NCBI GenBank assembly: GCA_037976565.1
Contig: CP137686.1
Span: forward strand, 28,349,458-28,413,457
Direction of reading: 5' to 3'
From: Mesocentrotus franciscanus
Lineage: Eukaryota > Echinodermata > Echinoidea > Camarodonta > Strongylocentrotidae
Length of the DNA stretch: 64,000 bases
Below, one piece after another: positions 58,201 through 64,000 of this stretch. The notes beneath the pieces were generated by a model. That model was given only the letters and a program-made list of their open reading frames with translations. It was not told the DNA's origin and ran no database searches. How positions within the stretch are numbered: position 1 is the first letter of the stretch; each line of letters starts with the position of its first letter. Position numbers and translations under genes: made by a program.

Positions 58201-61200
58201 ACAAAATATTTAAAATAAATAAACACTTACAGCTAATTATGTTGAATGAGAAAAGCCTTGAGATTCTATGAATTCTGTGTCCATTGAAATAGGGAGGTTT
58301 ATGAAGTTATACGAAATACTCAATAATACATAAATTTATATGAATATATCAGCCCAAAGAATCTGATAGAAGTTGTATGATAGCTGGGAATCCACCAAAG
58401 AGGTGAGGCATCTAAACTTGCAAAACAACCATTCAAATTTGTCATCCTCAATTTTCATGATTCATTTTACATCGTGAAATTTCCACCATTACTGAAATAT
58501 TTTATGAATTCTTATTCATTACCTGATTGATTAATCAGAATATAGGTTAAAGGTAGAAATCAGAAAAATATAATGCTTATCAGAATTTAAAAGTGTAAAT
58601 GTACTCCATTCTTTTATATATATTTTTCTTCCTTCGACAGAGTAATGAAGATGATGAAAAAGCAAGTAAGCTGGAATCCAAGAAAGCTGAACTGGAGCAG
58701 GAGAAGGGGGAGATCGAGAAGAAAGTTATAGCATTGCAGGAAGAAGTAGATCAAGGTAAAAATTGTTCTGAACTACATATTTGTCATTGAAATTTGTCCT
58801 TGGGGTTTTGGTCCCAGAAGCTTGTTTTCCTATGGGGTACATGTAGTTGTCCAGGAGTAGTTGTCTTAGGAAAGAGTTGTCCTACACTCAAGTATTTATT
58901 GTGGATTCTTTGGTGTTATCCTTTAATATGTAGGTAAGAAAACCATTGAAGAATTGCAAGAGCAGAAGGAGCAGCTCCAAGCTTGCATCACCAAACTTGA
59001 AACAGAGATGACCTCCACCATGAAGGAGCTTCAAGACCAGATCACCTTACATGAGCAGGAGAAGGAGATGCACCGGGCCAGTCTGCATGAGCTGGAGCAG
59101 GGAGCTGTCCAGGAGCGCAGGAGCCTGGAGGAGAAGATCGTGGAGCTGGAGGGGAGCAAGGAGAAGTATGCATCTAACTTTGAGAAGCTGAAGAAAGCAA
59201 GCACGGCGAAGGTCCAGGAGCTGCAGGAACAGATCAAGGAGCTGAGGAGCTCCAGGGAGCAAGGAAACAGCGACAAGGAGACAGAGCTTATACAACTTCA
59301 AGGTATACATGAAATCTGAATTTGGGTGATAGACTAGCTTCCCAGCTTCTACCTAGACCATTCATATTCATCTTAACTTATACTTAACTTGATCTTATGT
59401 TATAGTTATTGAAACATGACATGCACAGATGTGATAGTCAAACTTGCTAAAGCGACCACCTGTCTATAAATAGCATATAGTTTTGTTTTCCCTTGAACTG
59501 TATTTCTCATTGAAATATGTTCTAAAAGCACCTGTCTTTATGGACGCCTTTTCTTGTTGCCTTTGAGAGGTCTTCATTGATGGGCTTTATGATTTTTGCC
59601 TTGATTTAAAGAAATGTTTCAAACTTAGCCATCTTCACTATTCATTAAAAGAAGGAAATGATATTGTTGTTTTAAAAACAGATAAAATAAGTTCACTGAA
59701 TGATACCATCACTGAACTCCAAGATGCCAATGAAAGCCTTCAGTCCAGACTGGATGAAGTTGTGTCGGAGAAGAACGCCCTCTATGCAGACTTGGAGACA
59801 GCCATGCATCAGAACGAGGTCATGGGTCAGAAGGAGAGTGACATCACCCATCAGGTCAATGACCTAGAGGTCACTCGGCAGAAGCTGATAGGTCAAATGC
59901 AAACAATGCAGGTTTGTACTCCTCTATAGTGCCTTGTGTGCCCAGCAGATAAATGCAAGTGATTCATGTAGAATAGATGTGCATTTATATATAATATACA
60001 TTCCAAAGATTTGACTGTATTTTTTACTGCATTGGTGTATTACTTCTGGTATCAAAACTAGCATGCTTGAAATTTTACATCAATTGTGCTCAGGTTCCCT
60101 TGCCAGAAAATCTTTTACTCTTCATACTGCTTAAAGGATTTATTTCATGTTTCATAATTTGTCAAAGTACTTCCTTTCCAAATCATTTTGAAGTGAAAAC
60201 TGGGGAAGCCATTTGTTTGAACATAATGAGTATGTTAGCTATTCTTGAATGCCATTTGCTATCGAAAAGATGATTTTATGCATATCACATGTACATGTGT
60301 TGTTGTTTATTTCTTTCTTTACCAGATCACTTCTTGAATCCAATTTATAATTTGATTTGAAGTAAATTTATTCTTCCTATTATCTCCATTAGTCCAAACT
60401 AGATGGGCATATAACAGAGAACGAGAGTCTCAAGTCAACCGTGGATGAGTTAAGATCTCAGAAAGATGATGTCACTAACCAGATGACTCAACTCAGAGAA
60501 ACAGTAGCTGAACTCAATGCAAAGGTGAGCCTTTAATGACACACAAACATTCTTTGTAAGGTCTTGAATTGTTACATGAATAGTGATGTTTAAATCCTAG
60601 TTTAAATTGCAGAGTGTTTTGATCCTTCTATTTTGATAAAATGCCTGATTAGCAGGAAAACATAGGGACAGACATCAGATCAGGGGGGTGTTTCACAAAG
60701 ATCATACGTCGAACTTAACTCTAAGTTGGACTTAAATATTATGGAGAGCCATTTATAGCCTTAAAATAAAATATATTCAAAAGCAAAAATTCAGGTATTT
60801 TAGACTTTTCATAAATTCCACATCAAGAACATGAAAAATGAACATGAAAACATGACTAAATAATTATTTCAAACCTGCTTTGCCTCTCCAGAAAGGACAG
60901 TTGGAAGAGGAATCCCTGCAGAGATCAGCTAATCATAGTGAAGATACCCAACAAGAAATAGGTAAGATTCTCTCTCATTGGGCCTTTATGATTAATATTC
61001 CATTCTCAAGTAGCACCTATCAAAATCTGATATAACACACCTATGTGCTTTGAAAGAGCTTTGCAAATTATTACTCCGGCTTTTACTCGGAAACTGTTAT
61101 CGGTGCATGGTGCATTTCAAGGTAGTATATTTCCAGGGGGGTGTTTCACAAAGACTAAGATCGACTTTAAGTTGGACTTAACTATGGCAGGCCATTCATG

Positions 61201-62868
61201 CCACTGGTTGCTCTCACCGTTGGTCTCTCAATTATGATCTTTAGATAATATTTTTTCCTTCAATAATGAATTATCAAAAAAGGTAAATTCTGTAGATTTG
61301 TGACCACGATTTGTACGTCCCTTGAGAGACCAATGCCAGTAAATGATGAGAGCAAACACTGGCAGCAAACACTGGCATGAATGGCCTGCCATAGTTAAGT
61401 CCAACTTAAAGTCCATCTTAGTCTTTGTGAAACACCCCCCTGGTACCTATTTGCCTCACCTGGGTTGTGTGTGGCAAATGTAGATTAACGTCTTGGCAAA
61501 GGACATGAGTAAAGTGTTACGTAATCAAACCCTGAACCTTGTGATCTACAGTCAGTCCGGTGGTGTATTCATACGACCACAACACCTTTACATCTTCTTG
61601 TGTATTATTATGCACTCCAACATAATGTATGCACCACACTTTCTATCTTTCTATCTACCGATGTACTTTCTTCTTTAAAAGGTAATCTCTATTTCTGTTA
61701 GTTGAACAGGGGGGTGTTTCACAAAGACTAAGATCGACTTTAAGTTGGACTTAACTATGGCAGGCTGTTCATGCCACTGTTTGCTCTCACCATTTACTGA
61801 CATTGGTCCCTCAAGGGATGTATAAATTGTCTCAAATCTACAGAATTTACATTTTTTGATAGTTCATTATTGAAGGAAAAAATATTATCTAAAGATCATA
61901 ATTGAGAGACCAATAGTGAGAGCAACCAGTGGCATGAATGGCTTGCCATAGTCAAGTCCAACTAAGTCGATCTTAGTCTCTGTGAAACACCCCAGGGACT
62001 GTTTTCCATTGGGCAGTAATCCTTTACTTTGTGAAATACAATTTGTTTCTTAAATTTCAGAATTGTTTACAAGAGAGAATGTTGATTTCTGTTCATGGAT
62101 TTGGCTTGTCTTATACACTGAGTGATTTCAAGTTGGGTGTTTAGGGCTGGTGTTAAGGCTTTGACCTCTGAATATCGTCAACTTCCGGTAGCTAGTGTTA
62201 TCGATTTTGCAAAATTGTCGTCTGCTGAACCGACCTTTGTGGCTGGTGTTAATAATTTACGTACAAATGTCCTATTCACTAACACTAGCCCCTAGGGATT
62301 AAGCAAATGTTGATTTCCAGTTCGGTGTTAGTCAGTGTTGTACCCGCACAACAGTCAACACACGAACGACGCTAATTTATTGTCTAACGATCAAATAAAA
62401 ACATGTGAAACAGGTCCTATACTAGACTATGTGATTCATATATTATTTTGTGTAGAATGAGTTATTTTAAAAGACCAGAGAAATGAGTGTAAATTTATTC
62501 TGTGCTTTTCGTGATATCTTTAGTTTTGATGTACTATTTTTAAATCATCGTCGTGAAAACAAAGTCTGTGTGGCGATGTCACATTGGTGTTAAGCTATCG
62601 ATATTCATATCGGTATCTGGCTCTTAAATTCATCAGCAAATATGTAGCTCGATTTAAGAGCTCTTGAATGCTCTAAACACTAACACTAACACTAACACCC
62701 AACTAGAAATCACTCACTGTGTCTTGTGTGTTTGGCTTTAGTGTTTTGTGTTTGTCTTTGATTACAGTTTCTTTGAAGAAATCAGTGAGAGAATCTGAAG
62801 AGAAAGTCCAGAAGATAAAAGCAGTTGCTCTGAAAGCTAAGAAGGAGCTTGAACTGAGCAAGAAACAG
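46223..62868 (+). CDS. GCC2: GCC2 (GCC185) golgin, N-terminal 12 coding exons, partial
   Basis: Exons 46223-46297, 47189-47273, 52688-52878, 53704-53808, 55263-55367, 56413-58059, 58641-58755, 58934-59302, 59682-59911, 60393-60524, 60892-60961 and 62768-62868 join in frame to 1075 codons, all with GT-AG introns. The protein is a long Glu/Lys/Gln-rich coiled coil of the trans-Golgi network; GCC2 tethers endosome-derived carriers and binds Rab/Arl GTPases, with a C-terminal GRIP domain. Identity rests on two anchors: the N-terminus KLESLPKEDLIKYVKKQ (25-41), which matches the human GCC2 start KLETLPKEDLIK, and EEKVQKIKAVALKAKKEL (1052-1069), which matches the conserved KINKIKLVAVKAKKEL block of GCC2. 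The middle is generic coiled coil. The GRIP domain and stop codon must lie beyond the window. Introns 2, 4, 11 and 12 carry many transposable elements. Confidence 0.9.
47189..47273 (+). CDS. GCC2: GCC2 exon 2
   Basis: LESLPKEDLIKYVKKQAMQV: the most diagnostic N-terminal block. Acceptor TTTATAG, donor GTAGGC, leaves in phase 1. Confidence 0.93.
48066..48592. mobile_element. ~525 bp element with inverted ends GCCGTGTTCACAC
   Basis: The left end GCCGTGTTCACAC...GGTCGGCGTAAAG is repeated inverted at the right (CTTACACCGACTAGG...GTCTGAACATGGC). Internal inverted copies of GTCGGCGTAAAGGTCG occur at ~48097 and ~48194. CpG-rich, non-coding. It lies in GCC2 intron 2. Confidence 0.65.
48913..51470. 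mobile_element. ~2.56 kb element with GGGGCCCGTTT inverted ends (host of nested element)
   Basis: The left end GGGGCCCGTTTCTCAAAAC...AGTCATAAC and the right end (complement) CGGCCCGTTTATCGAAACC...GTCATAAG form ~38 bp imperfect terminal inverted repeats. Sub-terminal motifs (TCTTCGT/GCTTCGTGAA, AGCTTACTA) are also shared. No transposase ORF. It contains the 987 bp element at 49021-50007. GCC2 intron 2. Confidence 0.6.
49012..50016. mobile_element. 987 bp TIR element with 9 bp target duplication, CCGAAC-rich ends
   Basis: CATCTCATG at 49012-49020 is repeated at 50008-50016. Between them lies an element with perfect 10 bp inverted ends TAGTGCTGTA/TACAGCACTA and CCGAACCGAACC clusters next to both ends. 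The interior is AT-rich and shows no transposase. The TIR sequence looks hAT-like but the duplication is 9 rather than 8 bp, so the superfamily is left open. It is inserted inside the GGGGCCCG element. Confidence 0.85.
50017..52687. other. GCC2 intron 2, remainder
   Basis: Apart from the right part of the GGGGCCCG element (to 51470), no gene is seen. TAGGGTTAGAGTTAGGGTTA (52393-52412) is a degenerate telomere-like run. Short ORFs are not recognisable. Confidence 0.45.
52688..52878 (+). CDS. GCC2: GCC2 exon 3
   Basis: 64 codons with the split Glu54. ELTKKNVALQSEKK is followed by a Ser/Thr/Pro linker and the start of continuous coiled coil. Acceptor CTTATAG, donor GTATGG. Confidence 0.9.
52985..53165 (-). 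mobile_element. tRNA-derived SINE, copy 2
   Basis: On the minus strand the right end reads GGATAGCTCAGTTGGTAGAG (tRNA 5' half with A box) and then GGGTTCGAAACC (B box). The two halves do not close into a tRNA cloverleaf with a matching acceptor stem, so this is a SINE head, not a tRNA gene. The body shares a complement of GGATTAATGCCTTACCAAAG with copy 1. Confidence 0.85.
53704..53808 (+). CDS. GCC2: GCC2 exon 4
   Basis: 35 codons of Ala/Glu/Gln-rich coiled coil (TLQEALNAASDQRGEAEKQQ). Acceptor CTCTGTAG, donor GTGATT. Confidence 0.85.
53878..54500. repeat. ~190 bp tandem unit repeat (TCTCACCTGCGTAG element)
   Basis: It begins TTTTTGTCTCACCTGCGTAG. Units marked by CATCAA(A/G)A(C/T)TT...AAGTTTTTGAATTTT recur at about 53961, 54151, 54271 (internally deleted) and 54461. 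Each includes GTCAAAGGTC-type words. It resembles a dispersed repeat I know from echinoderms. GCC2 intron 4. Confidence 0.75.
54742..55245. mobile_element. ~504 bp TIR element carrying a LINE reverse-transcriptase fragment
   Basis: The left end TACCGTAAATCTCAGTGTAT and the right end (complement) TACCGTAAATCTCCGTGTAT are inverted, bounded by TA, as in Tc1/mariner-type elements. Inside, on the minus strand at ~54915-55095, an RT piece reads GIPQGPILGPLLFLIYINDL in one frame. GCC2 intron 4, ending 18 bp before exon 5. Confidence 0.8.
55263..55367 (+). CDS. GCC2: GCC2 exon 5
   Basis: 35 codons, GLEEQIQCMEMKEETM onwards. The acceptor TATGCAG lies just right of a TIR element end. Donor GTGAGT. Confidence 0.85.
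55368..56412. other. GCC2 intron 5
   Basis: AT-rich intron without a recognisable repeat or gene; 55850-56370 may be a decayed repeat, but no boundary was found. Confidence 0.5.
56413..58059 (+). CDS. GCC2: GCC2 exon 6 (large coiled-coil exon)
   Basis: 549 codons (residues 188-736) of uninterrupted heptad-rich coiled coil, almost free of Pro, with many Glu/Lys/Leu. GCC2 genes in vertebrates also have one very large coiled-coil exon. Acceptor TTGACAG, donor GTGAGT. Antisense open frames here arise from codon bias and are not genes. Confidence 0.93.
58060..58640. other. GCC2 intron 6
   Basis: AT-rich intron; nothing recognised. Confidence 0.6.
58641..58755 (+). CDS. GCC2: GCC2 exon 7
   Basis: 38 codons plus one base, SNEDDEKASKLESKKAELEQ onwards. 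Acceptor TTCGACAG, donor GTAAAA. Confidence 0.88.
58934..59302 (+). CDS. GCC2: GCC2 exon 8
   Basis: Residues 775-897, coiled coil with GKKTIEELQEQKEQLQ and LHEQEKEMHRASLHELEQ. Acceptor ATGTAG, donor GTATAC. Higher GC than its neighbours. Confidence 0.9.
59303..59681. other. GCC2 intron 8
   Basis: Nothing recognised beyond AT-rich intron sequence. Confidence 0.6.
59682..59911 (+). CDS. GCC2: GCC2 exon 9
   Basis: Residues 898-974, DKISSLNDTITELQDANESL onwards. Acceptor AAAACAG, donor GTTTGT. Confidence 0.9.
59912..60392. other. GCC2 intron 9
   Basis: AT-rich intron; nothing recognised. Confidence 0.6.
60393..60524 (+). CDS. GCC2: GCC2 exon 10
   Basis: 44 codons, SKLDGHITENESLKSTVDEL onwards. 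Acceptor TCCATTAG, donor GTGAGC. Confidence 0.9.
60681..60760. mobile_element. Partial copy of the CAGGGGGGTGTTTCACAAAG element
   Basis: One arm (CAGGGGGGTGTTTCACAAAG, then CTAAGTTGGACTTAA) of the MITE family found complete at 61133 and 61707; no matching second arm seen. GCC2 intron 10. Confidence 0.7.
60892..60961 (+). CDS. GCC2: GCC2 exon 11
   Basis: 23 codons plus one base, KGQLEEESLQRSANHSEDTQ onwards. Acceptor CTCTCCAG, donor GTAAGA. Confidence 0.85.
61047..61600 (-). mobile_element. tRNA-derived SINE, copy 3, split by a MITE
   Basis: The left piece (61047-61132) carries GAGCTTTGCAAATTATTACT, comparable with GAGCTTTACAAATACTATTA of SINE copy 1. The right piece (61444-61600) carries the complement of a B box (CAAACCCTGAACC) and GGCAAATGTAGATTAA, matching GGCAAATGTATGGATTAA of copy 1. 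The MITE at 61133-61443 sits between them. Confidence 0.65.
61133..61443. mobile_element. ~311 bp foldback MITE, family 3 copy 1
   Basis: The arms start CCAGGGGGGTGTTTCACAAA on both strands and stay complementary for ~70 bp (TAAGTTGGACTTAACTATGG), so the whole element can fold back. No coding. It is inserted into SINE copy 3 in GCC2 intron 11. Confidence 0.9.
61707..61995. mobile_element. ~289 bp foldback MITE, family 3 copy 2 (inverted)
   Basis: Same terminal arms as 61133-61443, but the asymmetric middle is in the opposite orientation. It lies ~265 bp to the right in the same intron. Confidence 0.9.
61996..62767. other. GCC2 intron 11, right part
   Basis: No gene recognised. ACTAACACTAACACTAACAC (62677-62696) is a short tandem run; scattered GGTGTTAAG/GGTGTTAGT words suggest a decayed repeat between ~62150 and ~62700. 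Confidence 0.4.
62768..62868 (+). CDS. GCC2: GCC2 exon 12
   Basis: Residues 1042-1075 with EEKVQKIKAVALKAKKEL, the most conserved internal block of the GCC2 family. Acceptor GATTACAG, donor GTGAGA. This is the last coding exon seen; the gene continues past the window. Confidence 0.93.
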
Positions 62869-63010
62869 GTGAGATTACAGCTTTCATGACAGCTTTCTTA
62901 TTTTAAACCATAAGGGTATGTTTGGGGATATATTATCAAATTATTATTTCATTTTTAGTTCTAGTATGCTCCAAAATAGAGGCCTGGGATCCACCCAAAC
63001 ACAGCTTTCT

Positions 63011-63365
63011 TTAAAGCCTCTCTAAAGTGTTGGGAGCCCAAAAAATTTGATGGCAAAATTTCACTTAAACTGTATCATAATGTGAAAGAGGATATCATTT
63101 AAGACACATTTCTGCAAGGATTTTCAAAACAAATGTTTTTGAAGTCGAATATTGTTGAAAGAATAGAAAATTTAGGATTTCTGCGTACAACAGATAACCC
63201 AAATTATGTATTCTTTTATCAATATTTGTCTTCAAACACATTTTTTTTTTTTTGAGGGGTAAATCTTTGCAGAGGTGTGTCTTAAATGACATCCTCTTTC
63301 ACATTATGATACAAATTAAGTGAAATTTTGCCATCAAATTTCCCCAACACTTTTAGGGGCTTTAA
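63011..63365. mobile_element. TTAA-flanked foldback MITE, family 4
   Basis: TTAA at 63011-63014 and 63362-63365. The arms (~105 bp each) share AAAGTGTTGGG, TTTGATGGCAAAATTTCACT and GTATCATAATGTGAAAGAGG. Non-coding; GCC2 intron 12. Confidence 0.88.
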
Positions 63366-63710
63366 GATATCTGTCAGTAGACCCCTCGTGTTTAAGATAC
63401 ACTTTGCAATTCTGAGAATACTTTCAAGAGAAAAACAACATGAGCCTAACATACATTATTACAAGTACCAGATACCAATTGGTACACATATGTATGTTTA
63501 CAGGTTATGCATGTTATGAAGTAAATGATCAGAACATTCTACAACTCATGCTCTGGTCTATTGCCTTCAGGAACTTCAATCCAAGACCAAACACTAGTTA
63601 ACTTAAATGTGATTGCAATCCTTACCCCCTACCCAATATATTGATGAAGTAAAGCCCAGACTTCATATCATTGGAATGTTGAAATATATAGTGTAATGCG
63701 CTAATATTTT

Positions 63711-64000
63711 TATGCCTCCGCTACAACGTAGCCGGAGGCATTATGTTTTCTGGTTGTTCGTCCGTACGTACGTACGTACGTCCGTATGTACGTCCCGCTC
63801 GTGATCGCGTTATCTCAAGAACCGATTGATGGATTACCGCCAAACTCGGGTCATGTATGTATCTTGCAGAGCTAATGAAGTGATTAGATTTTGGGGTCAC
63901 GAGGTCCAAGGTCAAAGGTCACAGGGCCCATTATGTATGCAAAAATAGTTTGTGATCGTATATCTCAAGAACCGATTGATGGATTACCGCCAAACTTGGG
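63711..64000. repeat. Dispersed ~149 bp-period repeat with terminal hairpin (cut by window edge)
   Basis: It starts with the hairpin TGCCTCCGCTACAACGTAGC...GGAGGCA (63713-63740), then TCCGTACGTACG repeats, then two ~149 bp units with TCTCAAGAACCGATTGATGG at 63815 and 63964. It contains AGGTCAAAGGTCA. I recognise it as a common repeat type of deuterostome invertebrates; it continues beyond the window. Confidence 0.8.

Noticed and set aside
21464..63365. CRISPR arrays or a bacterial defence system
   Set aside because: Repeats are tandem or foldback without regular unique spacers, and the genes have spliceosomal introns; the DNA is eukaryotic.

Overview
The window is animal (deuterostome) nuclear DNA, most probably from a sea urchin (Echinoidea). 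The reasons are intron-rich genes with GT-AG junctions, frequent TACATGTA and GGCCTA words, (ATT)n-tailed LINE fragments, tRNA-headed SINEs, many short foldback elements, and several repeats that look like ones I know from echinoderm genomes. The species assignment is inference; no search was run.

Layout: (1) 1-16.7 kb, + strand: a six-coding-exon gene (3394-8387) for a 232-residue Pro/Tyr/Ala/Gln-rich protein that resembles FAM168/MANI. It has a CpG-rich, NRF1-site candidate promoter near 1.35-1.75 kb and a long, gene-poor 3' flank. (2) 16.7-28 kb: gene desert with a 65-69 bp minisatellite, a 2.6 kb compound trinucleotide block, a TTAA-flanked MITE, a ~590 bp foldback element and microsatellites. 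(3) 28.04-29.29 kb, - strand: an intronless rhodopsin-class GPCR with a diverged ~175 bp tandem array just upstream. (4) 34.05-42.81 kb, - strand: a complete eight-exon PLP enzyme of the D-cysteine desulfhydrase/ACC-deaminase family (431 residues, mitochondrial-type presequence). Its introns hold a 5'-truncated LINE, nested MITEs and a 92 bp hairpin. (5) 42.8-46.2 kb: a divergent intergenic region with CpG-rich and NRF1 candidates. (6) 46.22 kb to the right edge, + strand: the first twelve coding exons (1075 codons) of the golgin GCC2 (GCC185); the C-terminal GRIP part lies beyond the window.

The three multi-exon genes were assembled by hand. Every junction keeps frame, and one DCD intron uses a GC donor. 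The genes do not form a pathway: FAM168-like proteins are neuronal/perinuclear, DCD is a metabolic H2S/pyruvate-forming enzyme, the GPCR is a plasma-membrane receptor, and GCC2 is a trans-Golgi tether. DCD and GCC2 are head to head and might share a regulatory region.

I found no convincing new coding system. The most interesting material is mobile and structural: several TTAA-flanked MITE families without a transposase, elements nested two or three deep inside introns, retroelements sharing a 3' stem-loop tail, a 13 bp-flanked perfect hairpin, and a concentrically layered triplet-repeat block. Most long open frames in the repeat block, and the antisense frames of GCC2, are composition artefacts.
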